Made by a program: the position numbers and the translations under genes. Under the pieces are notes generated by a model, which ran no database searches, was not told the DNA's origin, and worked only from the letters and a program-made list of their open reading frames with translations. A DNA stretch of 64,000 nucleotides. Origin: CAZYVU01 sp964651435. Lineage in GTDB: Bacteria; Desulfobacterota; Syntrophorhabdia; Syntrophorhabdales; CAYQXL01. Location of the stretch: the NCBI GenBank assembly GCA_964651435.1, contig CAZYVU010000010.1, positions 18,609-82,608 on the forward strand, written 5' to 3'. This document shows positions 52,015-60,836 of the stretch, piece after piece; positions within the stretch are counted from its first letter, which is position 1, and each line of letters opens with the position of its first letter.

Positions 52015-52618
52015 TCAGAAAACATATTCTTCCCGCATACCGCTCAATGGAAACGAGAATCGCCGAAGCCGGTAGGGGGTGCAGAATAACTCTTGTCGAT
52101 CGGTCACAGCCTCTATTTCTTGCACTCCCGATATCGTTCTCGAAGTATAACTCAACTTGTTGGTGGGTGCGTGATTGATAATGGCGTGAGAAATGAATTT
52201 GTCAATATCATGTCACTGCGCCACAGATGCAAACCATTCTCCTCGAAAGGCAGGCCTCCATCATGTCTCGCTTCACAGCGCCAGACATACCAGCGCCGGC
52301 ATGAGGACACATGCAGGCCAGAACATCAAGCGCGTATCGAGTCAGTTGGGGCATGCTTCGATCAAGAGATCACCCTCGACACCTACAGCAACCCGTCTCA
52401 AGGTGTAGCGTCCATCAAGCAGCAGGTGGAGCTGCTGGGGGGATCGCAGCCACATCGAAAGAGGGCGACAAGTCCCAAGTTCATTCTCCATTGATATGAC
52501 CAAATACAGGAGCAGGCCAACCCGGACAGTTGCATCGGCGGATCAGGCGACGAGGCTCAGAGCATCAAGAAGCCTGAACCAGGGTGGATTGTCGACTTCC
52601 GCCGTTCACTTCGGCGGT
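52015..52618. other. gene-poor stretch with integrase remnant
   Basis: About 600 bases. The only recognisable content is the degraded integrase fragment at 52245-52442 and a CCGCCG/CGGCGG hairpin with a 7-base loop at about 52599-52617 near the end of the transglycosylase gene. Confidence 0.55.
52245..52442 (+). pseudogene. degraded tyrosine integrase fragment
   Basis: DNA-level relative of the integrase fragment at about 60336-60536. It encodes HSARHTSAGMRTHAGQNIK and VSSQLGHASIK, then a 2-base insertion shifts the frame and ITLDTYS..QQVELLGG continues in another frame. The catalytic Arg-His and Tyr regions are recognisable but separated, so it is non-functional. Confidence 0.75.
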
Positions 52619-54196
52619 TTATTTACTCTCGTCCTTCACTTCCTCAACGGCTCGCTTCTTCTCTTCCCGGGCATCCATGATGAGCCGGTAGGCAATGTAG
52701 TACTTGTAGATGTTACTTACATAGGTTACCGTTTCCGCGCCGATTTTCTCTGCGGCGACATATTCGACGTTGTGAAACCAGACGTTTGGGTCCAGTCCGC
52801 GTTTCTCCGCCTCCCTGCGTAACTGCGAAATCCGACCCGCTCCCGCATTGTATGAAGCGAAGGCAAACAGGGCTTTGTCCAACTGTGTCATCGGTTCTTT
52901 GCCGTAGTATTGATCGATCATCCAGCGCATGTATTTGACGCCTGCGTGGATGTTCGGCTCCACCTGGGCGATGTCCCCCACCCCGAGATCCTTGCCTGTT
53001 TCGGGCATGATCTGCATCACTCCAACGGCGCCCACCGAGCTGCGGGCGGCCTGATTGAGCTGGGATTCCTGATACCCCTGGGCGGCCATGAGCAGCCAGT
53101 CCACATCATATTGGTCTCCGTACTTCTGAAAATACTGGATCAAAGCAATGAATTTCCTGCGCTCAGCTTCAGAGGCGGCGTCCTTCACATACTTTGCACT
53201 CTTGAAGTACCGTGCCAGGATTCGACTCCCCACCGCCGTTTCTTGACCGTGGCGTTTCAAAAAATCGTCGAGGGCGGCCTTGAGGTGTGGGCTCCCCTTT
53301 CGGATAGCCCAACCGATATCTCCTCCGGCCCTCAGGGAAACCCCGTCGTGCACCATAATCCCCGGGAAGACCTGCTTCCAGAAAACCGCCTTATGACTGT
53401 CCACAACAATGAGAGAAACAAGGCCCGCGCTCACCATCTCGATGAGATCCTCGTCCTCCAGCGTCTCCGGAGCGTCCCTGAGGATGACTGCCGGCTTTTT
53501 CTCTGTTGAGAAGCGCTTGTTAAGAGCAGTCAGGCTCTCGTAATAGCTCGAGGACTTACGGACGAAGACTTCCTTTCCGGCAAGGTCATCCAAGCTGGAC
53601 ACCTGAGGAGACGCAGGACCGGACACCAGCAGTTCTCTCACACCGGAGTAGACAGGCGAAGAGAAGTCTACCAGCTTCTGCCTTTCCGGGGTAACCGTGA
53701 GGTTGGCCGCGGCAATGTCCCCCTTGCCGGCAACGAGGGCGTTCAGCAATTCGTCCCTGGCCACGGGAATGAACAGCACCCGCACCTTGAGATGCCTGTG
53801 TTTCAGCTTCTTCTGCTTTGCCAGTTTCTTGTTGAGGTCCTCCTCGAAGAGGCGAAACGCGTCGTAGGTCGCGCCGCGCTGGGTCGCCTTGTCGAGAAAA
53901 TAGAAGGTCTTGCTGTACGCCGTCAGCACCCGGATGGTTCTCCGGTTGATCATTCCGTCGAGATCGCCTTTCCAGGGCTTCATGGCTTCGGAAGGACTGA
54001 GGGTGAGCTCTTCACGTTGCTGCTTCTGAGCTAACGGCTTGGGCTTAGGAGCTGCATGAATGGGGCCGGCAAGAAGAAAGCAGAGAACGCACACGGTGGA
54101 GACAAGGGCCGCTAATGGCGCGATCGACAATGCAACCCTGCAGCATGTCGGCCTGCACAGAGCAGAGACAGGGTCCTGGGTGCGCCTGTTCAGCAT
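52619..54196 (-). CDS. mltF: MltF-like lytic transglycosylase with solute-binding domain
   Basis: The 525-residue protein has a signal peptide (hydrophobic core about 22-45, ending HAA). An SBP_bac_3-type domain spans about 85-320 (IRVLTAYSKTFYFLDKATQR, KGDIAAANLTVTPERQKLVD). A C-terminal SLT domain spans about 350-490, with the catalytic Glu in LLMAAQGYQESQLNQ and VGVMQIMPETG and FASYNAGAGRI. It cleaves peptidoglycan to anhydro-muropeptides, modulated by the N-terminal domain. It is monocistronic. Confidence 0.9.
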   Translation of the reverse strand: MLNRRTQDPVSALCRPTCCRVALSIAPLAALVSTVCVLCFLLAGPIHAAPKPKPLAQKQQREELTLSPSEAMKPWKGDLDGMINRRTIRVLTAYSKTFYFLDKATQRGATYDAFRLFEEDLNKKLAKQKKLKHRHLKVRVLFIPVARDELLNALVAGKGDIAAANLTVTPERQKLVDFSSPVYSGVRELLVSGPASPQVSSLDDLAGKEVFVRKSSSYYESLTALNKRFSTEKKPAVILRDAPETLEDEDLIEMVSAGLVSLIVVDSHKAVFWKQVFPGIMVHDGVSLRAGGDIGWAIRKGSPHLKAALDDFLKRHGQETAVGSRILARYFKSAKYVKDAASEAERRKFIALIQYFQKYGDQYDVDWLLMAAQGYQESQLNQAARSSVGAVGVMQIMPETGKDLGVGDIAQVEPNIHAGVKYMRWMIDQYYGKEPMTQLDKALFAFASYNAGAGRISQLRREAEKRGLDPNVWFHNVEYVAAEKIGAETVTYVSNIYKYYIAYRLIMDAREEKKRAVEEVKDESK

Positions 54197-54363
54197 CTAA
54201 ACGTATTACTATTCCCGGAAGCAGATATCAAGCCAAAAGTTTGAAAGCCGTGTTGCTCATTACATGTCGGTGTTCATCCCTGTCTATCGGTAACACGTTC
54301 GCCTCGGTCTTGCCTTTGAACAGCAGCAGAGCGCGCCTGTTCACCGGCTGCCTCATTTCAAAA

Positions 54364-54879
54364 TCACTTTTGATCCTTACTGCTTATCTGCGCAAACGTC
54401 GATTTGATGAATTCGAGTACCGTTGCCGAAAGGTTCTTGAAGAGGTCTTGCAGCGAATCTTCGTAATCGCTGACGGTAGCCACTTGAATGTTCCCTGTCT
54501 TTCCTTTCTCAACGATGGATTCTTTGCGGACTATCTGGGACCCTTTATTCAGTTGGAGTTCGCCGTGCATCGTCGAATCAATGCCGGCATTCCAGAAGCC
54601 TATTCTCGCGCGAGAGTCCAACGAGAGAATCCTCCCAGACAACACAAATTCGCTATCATTCACCAGTTTAATGCCTGCATTTTCAGCCGTTTTCCTAACC
54701 ACTTCAGCAACAAAATCAACTACAGCGACATCCTCGCTCGTCAGTCTCCCCATGGACTGCCCCATATTGCTGTTTTTGTAATACACAAATTTCGGATCAT
54801 CCACCTTTCTCGAATCTGTGAAAGTTTTTACGGTAATTGCAGGTATTGAATCGAGCTTCTCAACCGTGATTCCTGGCAT
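54364..54879 (-). CDS. hypothetical protein, possibly N-terminally truncated lipoprotein
   Basis: The 171-residue protein is MPGITVEKLDSIPAITVKTF to KSTFAQISSKDQK. Its mixed alpha/beta pattern resembles YajG-like or other small outer-membrane lipoproteins that gather around cell-envelope genes, but no signal peptide is present. AGGGG lies close before the ATG. It lies 60 bases from an IS element, so loss of an N-terminal signal by rearrangement is possible. I do not recognise the family with certainty. Confidence 0.5.
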   Translation of the reverse strand: MPGITVEKLDSIPAITVKTFTDSRKVDDPKFVYYKNSNMGQSMGRLTSEDVAVVDFVAEVVRKTAENAGIKLVNDSEFVLSGRILSLDSRARIGFWNAGIDSTMHGELQLNKGSQIVRKESIVEKGKTGNIQVATVSDYEDSLQDLFKNLSATVLEFIKSTFAQISSKDQK

Positions 54880-54939
54880 CCAGCCCCTCGCGAGGGCCTA
54901 CGAGAATGCCTTCGGATAGGATGGATAGGCTAAGCGGAC

Positions 54940-56562
54940 TAGGAGCCTGTCGGACTTTTCCCGTCCAATAACCATCGTAATAGGTTATAATCATTCATCT
55001 TTAAAGCAACTACCCCCAGGAGCGTACGAGAATGAGTGTGCGGTTTGTCGACTGCGATCGAGCCACCCCCTACTTACTTCCTCCCTCACTGGAAGACTGG
55101 CTGCCCGAAGGCCATCTTGCCAGGTTTGTGGTGGAGATTGTGGAACGCCTTGACCTTCGTTCAATACGAGACTCCTATACCGGCCGGGGGTCTTACCCCT
55201 ACGAGCCTGCGATGCTCGCAGCGCTGCTTTTCTACGGCTACGCAATGGGAGTGTTCTCCAGCAGAAAGCTGGAGGCGAGCACCTATGATTCTGTTGCATT
55301 CCGGTACATTGCCGCCAACAGTCACCCCGATCACGACACCATCGCCAGTTTCCGGAAGAGATTCCTGCCGGAACTGGAAAGCCTCTTTACGCAGATCCTT
55401 GCCATTGCAGGACAGATGGGGGTTCTCAAGCTGGGGGCCGTGAGTCTCGATGGCACGAAGGTGAAGGCAAATGCATCCAAACATAGGGCGCTCAGTTATG
55501 GTCATGCGACCGTGCTTGAGGAGCAATTGAGGGCTGAGGTTGCCGACCTGATGCGACGGGCGGAAGCTGCCGACGAGACGGACATTCCCGACGGCATGAG
55601 CATTCCCGAAGAGCTGGCCCGACGGGAAAAGCGGCTCACGGCAATTGCCCAAGCGAAGGCCGAGATCGAGCGACGGGCCCAAGAGCGCCATGCCGCTCAA
55701 GCGGAAGCCTATGCGAACAAGGTGGCCGAGCGGGTGAAGCAGGAGCACGCTACCGGCAAGAAGCCTAACGGTCCGGCGCCGCAGGCGCCCCTTCCGGGCC
55801 CTACCGCCAAAGACCAGGTGAACCTGACCGACGGCGAATCGCGGATCATGCCCGCATCGAACGGCTTCACACAGGCCTATAACGCCCAGGCTGCTGTGGA
55901 TGTGGGTTCCATGCTCATCGTTACCGGACAGATAAGCCAGCACCCCAATGATAAACAGGAGCTGAAGCCGATGCTCGACGCCATTGCCTGCCTGCCCGAT
56001 GCGCTTGGCGCAATCGGCGTCCTGCTTGCCGACAGCGGTTATTTCAGCGAAGCGAACGTGGCGGGCTGCGAAGCAAGGAAGATAACCCCCTACATCGCCC
56101 CGGGCCGTGAAGCCCACAATCAGTCACTCGTGGAACGATTTACCGAACCGCCCCCCATTCCCTGTGAGGCCGATTGCGTCACTACGATGCGACACCGGCT
56201 CAAGACGGCTGCCGGCAAAGCGCTCTATGCCCTCCGGAAGAGCACGGCGGAACCGGTGTTCGGGATTATCAAATCGGTGATGGGGTTCCGCTCTTTTCTC
56301 CTGCGTGGTGTTACGGCCGTGAGCGGCGAATGGAACCTGGTATGTATCGCCTGGAACCTGAAGCGGCTTCACGCATTACAGAGGTAAGAGGAAGTAGATG
56401 AGAAGCTCTTCACCAAACACCGCCTACTCTACGGCAGCGAGCAGCGGGCTGAAACAAATGGGGAACAGATGACCGGCACAGAAGGTGCGCGCGCTCCTTT
56501 TTTGAGACGATGACAGTATTCCTGGATGGAGCTATCAAGACTTCAAGTCCGACAGGCTCCTA
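54940..56562 (+). mobile_element. IS1182-family insertion sequence
   Basis: 18-bp perfect terminal inverted repeats, TAGGAGCCTGTCGGACTT at 54940-54957 and its complement at 56545-56562, enclose one intact transposase gene. The total length is about 1.62 kb. The flanking four bases differ (GGAC and TCAA), so no target duplication remains. Confidence 0.9.
55032..56387 (+). CDS. IS1182-family transposase
   Basis: This is a 451-residue DDE transposase. The DUF772-type N-terminal domain includes YEPAMLAALLFYGYAMGVFS and HPDHDTIASFRKRFLPEL; the catalytic core has AVSLDGTKVKANASKHRALS (first Asp), VLLADSGYFSE (second Asp) and TAEPVFGIIKSVMGFRSFLL (Glu). A Glu/Lys/Ala-rich insertion lies near 175-240. 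The frame is intact and the element may be active. No other full copy is in the window. Confidence 0.92.
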   Translation: MSVRFVDCDRATPYLLPPSLEDWLPEGHLARFVVEIVERLDLRSIRDSYTGRGSYPYEPAMLAALLFYGYAMGVFSSRKLEASTYDSVAFRYIAANSHPDHDTIASFRKRFLPELESLFTQILAIAGQMGVLKLGAVSLDGTKVKANASKHRALSYGHATVLEEQLRAEVADLMRRAEAADETDIPDGMSIPEELARREKRLTAIAQAKAEIERRAQERHAAQAEAYANKVAERVKQEHATGKKPNGPAPQAPLPGPTAKDQVNLTDGESRIMPASNGFTQAYNAQAAVDVGSMLIVTGQISQHPNDKQELKPMLDAIACLPDALGAIGVLLADSGYFSEANVAGCEARKITPYIAPGREAHNQSLVERFTEPPPIPCEADCVTTMRHRLKTAAGKALYALRKSTAEPVFGIIKSVMGFRSFLLRGVTAVSGEWNLVCIAWNLKRLHALQR

Positions 56563-56675
56563 TCAACAGGCTCTTACATCATTACCCCAAGCAAGGTAGA
56601 TTACAGCTTTAGCCCCTTTAGTCTGACTGTACCAATAGAGGACAGGAGCGTGCTGGGACAAAGATTTGTAGGGAA

Positions 56676-56864
56676 TTGAAGAAAGAAGAGCTCTTTGGTT
56701 TTGCCGGTCTCTATAATCACTGGCACACTCCCGACGGCAGCGAAATCTCTACCTGTACCATCATCACCACGGAAGCCAACGAGGTCGTCAAGCCCATCCA
56801 CGACAGGATGCCGGTGATCCTTCCCAGAGACAAAGAAGACCTGTGGATTGGCCCTTCAGCGTGA
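56676..56864 (+). pseudogene. SRAP (YedK/HMCES-like) fragment
   Basis: The 62-codon remnant encodes FGFAGLYNHWHTPDGSEI, CTIITTEANEVVKPIHDRMP and VILPRDKEDLWI. These match the central part of SOS-response-associated peptidase-like proteins, with the His of the HDRMP motif. The N-terminal Cys2 region that crosslinks abasic sites, and the C-terminus, are missing. It lies just right of the IS element. Confidence 0.75.
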
Positions 56865-57073
56865 GATAGTAAGGCTTTGCAGGGATTGCTGATGCTCTAT
56901 GCCGCCGGAGAGATGAAGATGCATCCTGTCCCTGTGAGGGTAAACAATCCGGCATATGATAGGGCGGAAAACATTAGACCGGCATAACCGACGCACTGAT
57001 CATCATAATCTTGACAGACCCATGCGCTTGGATGACAATGGATAAGGGGTACGGGAATGCATGTGAGGTAGTG

Positions 57074-57916
57074 ATGCCACAGAGTAAAACGAGTGTAGTA
57101 ATCTTCGTGATCCTGTTCTTTTGCGTATCCGGAGCCTTTCAGGTGACCTGCGAGGCCGACGACCGGCAGAAAACAGACGGGCACTTCAAGCAAAAGATCG
57201 TTGGCACCTGGCTCTTCATGGAAGACATGGTTTTGGGGCGGACTACTTATCGGGAGGATGGTTCCCTTGAAGGGCGGGCCGATGCGCGCATGCCGGGCGG
57301 GACGATATCGATAACGGTGCGGGGGCGGTGGCAGATAGAGGATGGTGCGCTGATCGAAACAATCGATGAGACAAGCCGCGATGACATTGTTCCAAAAGGA
57401 ACGGTGGCCAGGGACAAGATCGACTCCATTTCCGATGATCAGATGGTCGTTATCGCAAAGGATGGGAGCCGCCTTGTGAAGATAAGGGAGATCTCGCACA
57501 AGCTGGCGTCAGCGTACGATGCATCCATCAACCGCGAGGCCGCCATAGCCCTCAGCCATGCTATTGTTGAGGATGTCCTTCAGGATCTCCACGAAGACAT
57601 GTACGGAAAGATGGAAAAGATGTTCCGTGATACTATCCCGCAAGGACAGATGAAAGAACTGATGGACACCGTGTATGCGGCTTTCGGTGGAAAACCGTTA
57701 GACGCTCAATTCAAGTGGGATGAAATTGGGCACAGGTTCTACCCTACCGGCCAGAAAAAGCCGATGCGCAAGTTTTGGTATGCCGTCCGTACAGCCCGAC
57801 ACGAAAAGGGAAGCTGCTTCCTTTTTGTTGAGATAGTGCCCGACGGGAATGGATTGGCGGCTGCCTCGGTCATGATGGCCAGATTTGCCGATGAGGTGCC
57901 TCCACAGTTGCGGTAA
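57074..57916 (+). CDS. exported hypothetical protein
   Basis: The 280-residue protein has a signal peptide (VVIFVILFFCVSGAFQVTC). A lipocalin-like N-terminal half follows (KIVGTWLFMEDMVLGRTTY, GRWQIEDGALIETIDETS), then a helical middle and a C-terminal beta region (FWYAVRTARHEKGSCFLFVE). GAGG lies five bases before the chosen ATG; the frame opens earlier at 57011. I do not recognise a family. Confidence 0.6.
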   Translation: MPQSKTSVVIFVILFFCVSGAFQVTCEADDRQKTDGHFKQKIVGTWLFMEDMVLGRTTYREDGSLEGRADARMPGGTISITVRGRWQIEDGALIETIDETSRDDIVPKGTVARDKIDSISDDQMVVIAKDGSRLVKIREISHKLASAYDASINREAAIALSHAIVEDVLQDLHEDMYGKMEKMFRDTIPQGQMKELMDTVYAAFGGKPLDAQFKWDEIGHRFYPTGQKKPMRKFWYAVRTARHEKGSCFLFVEIVPDGNGLAAASVMMARFADEVPPQLR

Positions 57917-57966
57917 GGCCGGAACTGGATTGAGCGCGCAGGCAGTACGGCCCTGAAAGGATTGCT

Positions 57967-58323
57967 ATGTCCGTATACATGATTATCGACTCCAAGGTAA
58001 CGAATCGGAAGAAGTACGAGCAATACATCGACCAGGTATATCCCATCGTCACGAAATTCGGAGGCCGCTACCATGTCCGAGGGGAAAACATAAGGGCTCT
58101 CGGCAACTGGAAGCCCGAGCGGATCATCGTTATCGAGTTTCCCAGCGAAGACCATGTCATGAGATGGCTTGCATCACCGCAATACAGGGACATTGCGCAT
58201 CTGAGAGAAGAAGGAGCAGAGACCCAGGCCATCCTTGTAGATGGGTGTCCGGATAAGGAAGACCGGAACAGCTCTAACGCTTCTGAGCCGGGACCACTGA
58301 TTCCGTCTATGCGAGGGCTATGA
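57967..58323 (+). CDS. DUF1330 family protein
   Basis: The 118-residue protein begins MSVYMIIDSKVTNRKKYEQY and has FGGRYHVRGENIRALGNWKP and IIVIEFPSEDHVMRWLASP, the conserved core of DUF1330 (dimeric alpha-beta barrel fold). The last 20 residues are an unconserved extension. Its function is unknown. It precedes two lipoprotein genes in the same direction. Confidence 0.88.
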   Translation: MSVYMIIDSKVTNRKKYEQYIDQVYPIVTKFGGRYHVRGENIRALGNWKPERIIVIEFPSEDHVMRWLASPQYRDIAHLREEGAETQAILVDGCPDKEDRNSSNASEPGPLIPSMRGL

Positions 58324-58345
58324 GGTCACCTTTGGAATAAAAACC

Positions 58346-59116
58346 ATGATGAGAATAAAGATTGCCTGGGCAATACTGGTAGGCATACTCATCTGTCTGC
58401 TTGTTTCCTGCGCGTCGACGCCAACGGCTATCCATCAAAAGGAGTTGCAGAATATTCGGAAAATGGCCGTTGTAACGTTCTTAACAGGAGAAGGCGCCCA
58501 TATCTCGCATTACGGTGGAACTACTCCCAATCCTTACTTGAGTCCGTTTGGCCCGCTTGGTCTTCTCGTTGGCACTGCGATACAAAAAGCAGCTATGCAG
58601 TTGACACTCGCCAACTATTCTGATGCCATGAAGTCTGGACTGGCTGATTTTAGCCCTAAGAGCGTGCTTGCTGAAGCGTTTGCACGATTATTTGCCATGC
58701 CGTTCGAAACAGTCAGTCCGTTGCAAGTCGAAAAGCTTGGAATGGCACGGCATGTCGAGAAAGAGAGCGGAGAAGGGACAAGAACAAAGGATTATGGAGT
58801 ACAGGCCAACAAGTTGGGCATAGACACAGTTCTTGAAGTGGATTTTACCTATGGTCTCGAAATCCATGGACAAACCATGGCCGCCGCTGTTGTATCGGCC
58901 GATATAACGGTGATCAATGTTGGCGACAATGTCGCCCTCCTGAACAAACGGATATCGGCAAGCACGATGGCAAAGACATGGCACAGGGTTGATGAATTCA
59001 TGCGTCATAACCTTCGGCTCTACAAAGAGGAGTATTCGAAAGCATGTGAGGCAATCGTCTTTCTGGCCGCGTTAGATCTGGGCATCAACTTAGGGTCGAC
59101 AGGCAAATTCTATTGA
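58346..59116 (+). CDS. hypothetical lipoprotein
   Basis: The 256-residue protein has a lipoprotein signal (AWAILVGILICLLVSC, lipobox LVSC). The mature part begins ASTPTAIHQKELQNIRKMAV and contains VQANKLGIDTVLEVDFTYGL, a pattern of small CsgG/TolB-N-like envelope lipoproteins. The family is not identified. The following lipoprotein gene starts about 45 bases later. Confidence 0.6.
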   Translation: MMRIKIAWAILVGILICLLVSCASTPTAIHQKELQNIRKMAVVTFLTGEGAHISHYGGTTPNPYLSPFGPLGLLVGTAIQKAAMQLTLANYSDAMKSGLADFSPKSVLAEAFARLFAMPFETVSPLQVEKLGMARHVEKESGEGTRTKDYGVQANKLGIDTVLEVDFTYGLEIHGQTMAAAVVSADITVINVGDNVALLNKRISASTMAKTWHRVDEFMRHNLRLYKEEYSKACEAIVFLAALDLGINLGSTGKFY

Positions 59117-59160
59117 CAACAGGAAAATACCGACAATGCGCTAAGCCAAGGGGTGGGAAA

Positions 59161-59751
59161 GTGAAGGGCCTGATAACCCGAGGAGCCTTAGTGCGCCGTG
59201 TTAACATCGCCATGCTTGCTCTTTCTTGTCTGATGGCGACAGCATGCGCACCCACAGGCCCAGGCGTGAACCGCAACATTGTTTTTGGGGAAACGTCCAA
59301 GATTGTCTTGCCGTATAAGGCAGTAGCGGAGGACGCGTCAAAAAGTTCGGGCACTCTGGAAGATCGTTCCGGTATCAAAGGGAACCAACGGTTTGGCCCG
59401 CTCTTCGGCCTTGTCGGGGTTGCTGCAGATATGGCTGTAGACTCTATACAGGGACCGCCGGATCAGATAACGGAAAAGGAGTCGAGAGGGCGGTTCGCGG
59501 CAGGTGAAGCGTTTGAGGGGGCTGTTCGGGCTGTGTCTTCCACAGCAGAGGATGCTCCGGCAGCACTAAAACTCCAACTGATACGGGCTCAGCCTGTACT
59601 ACAAAAGAACTGTTACCCGGGGTGTCCCCGGCTCTGCTTTGACCTTCAATTCATCGCAACCTTTATTGCCACCGGGAGCACCACAACATCATACTACAGC
59701 TTTGCCTACCCTATCAGTGTCTGGGGCTTTTTCGGAGCAAGCAAAGAATAA
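59161..59751 (+). CDS. hypothetical lipoprotein, probably frameshifted at 3' end
   Basis: From GTG 59161 the product has a lipoprotein signal (MLALSCLMATAC) and about 196 residues. Near 59730 a T5 run (GGGGCTTTTTCGGAGC) leads to an early stop. In the next frame the protein continues SEQAKNKDVLRELTEYAVTH to a stop at 59920, with convincing composition. This is best explained by a single-base frameshift (mutation, sequencing error or slippage). The intact protein would be about 250 residues. Confidence 0.5.
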   Translation: MKGLITRGALVRRVNIAMLALSCLMATACAPTGPGVNRNIVFGETSKIVLPYKAVAEDASKSSGTLEDRSGIKGNQRFGPLFGLVGVAADMAVDSIQGPPDQITEKESRGRFAAGEAFEGAVRAVSSTAEDAPAALKLQLIRAQPVLQKNCYPGCPRLCFDLQFIATFIATGSTTTSYYSFAYPISVWGFFGASKE

Positions 59752-59920
59752 GGATGTCCTTCGCGAACTGACGGAGTATGCCGTTACACACTGGGCGCAG
59801 CAGTTGGTTCCCGGAGCGCCCGAAGGCCACATGAAAGGATCGTTTCCACCTTCGATATCAGACAGGGAGACTGTCGAAGACGTTCAGTGCCAATACAGTA
59901 TATTTGTGCGGCCCGAATGA
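59735..59920 (+). pseudogene. out-of-frame C-terminal part of the preceding lipoprotein
   Basis: Encodes FSEQAKNKDVLRELTEYAV, THWAQQLVPGAPEGHMKGS and VEDVQCQYSIFVRPE, then TGA. It has no start codon or ribosome binding site of its own and continues the preceding gene after the T-run. Confidence 0.5.
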
Positions 59921-59947
59921 TGCTTGCGAATAATGCGGTTTCAACCA

Positions 59948-60191
59948 ATGACAGCCAGTGCCTTAATAGCCTGCAACGATAGCGGGAGCAGTTGGCGTCT
60001 TATTCATCATTTGGGGTTTGCTACTCTGGCTTTTTAACGGGTTCTCTGCCCGGCTTCAGCTCGCGATTCAACGTCAGATGACAGGCTGTGTGGAATGTGA
60101 CGAAGAGGAAATGCGTCTACGAGTGCTAATTGGCGGTTGGATTAGCGCATCTGGAGGAATTGCCGCTATTGTCTACACGATCATTACGTGA
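59948..60191 (+). pseudogene. decayed two-helix membrane protein
   Basis: A frame without a start codon encodes AVGVLFIIWGLLLWLFNGFS and CVECDEEEMRLRVLIGGW, then ASGGIAAIVYTIIT: two membrane helices around an acidic loop. An ATG at 59948 leads into it only with a one-base shift. It is likely a disrupted small gene. Confidence 0.35.
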
Positions 60192-60221
60192 GGAGTCTGC
60201 CCAATTACGCACCGGGGAGAT

Positions 60222-60638
60222 ATGGAGGCTTGCCTGTCCTATGTCAGTGAGCACGACTTGGTCTTCCTCTCTCCTGAAGGCAAGACGGGCATTCACGAGA
60301 ACGTCATCAGACGATACTTTAACGCTACCTTGCGAAAGGCAGGCCTTCACCACGTATCGTTTCACAGCGTTCGCCACACCAACGCCGGCATGAGGATACA
60401 TGCCGGCCAGAACATCAAGTATGTATCGAGTCGGTTGGGGCATGCTTCGATCAAGATCACCCTCGACACCTACGGCCACCTGTTTCATGACGCTGACTTT
60501 ACGAGGCAACAGGTGGAGCTGTTGGAGAATTCGTTCAGGCTGGCCGAAGTCGTCGCTGCGGGCCCGCCAGGGAGGCGCAAAGCCTCTTTAATACTGAGCG
60601 AGGCGGTCTGCTTCGATGACTCCCGAAGACTCTCCTGA
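60222..60638 (+). pseudogene. truncated tyrosine integrase (C-terminal half)
   Basis: 138 codons encode FLSPEGKTGIHENVIRRYFN, FHSVRHTNAGMRIHAGQNIK, VSSRLGHASIKITLDTYGH and QQVELLENSFRL. The catalytic HxxR, LGH and Tyr of phage-type integrases are present, but the N-terminal and core-binding domains and the first catalytic Arg (LRTGEIWRL just upstream, in another frame) are lost. A related fragment is at 52245-52442. Confidence 0.8.
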
Positions 60639-60836
60639 GAAATGTATTGACAAATCGGGATTCGTACACAATTTCGTTATTCTCGTGGTATTATAACCAT
60701 GGGACAAGAAAAGCCCGACGGGGTCGGAAGTGGTAGCGTGTACGCCGAAAAGCTGCGCGAATTGTTGATTGTCTGCTTAATGCAAAGCACTGTATCTCTT
60801 TCCGGGTTCGGTCAACGAAACTTCAGGAGGTTTGCT

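Noticed and set aside
54936..56566. target-site duplication of the IS element
   Set aside because: The flanking tetranucleotides GGAC and TCAA differ, so no duplication can be shown.
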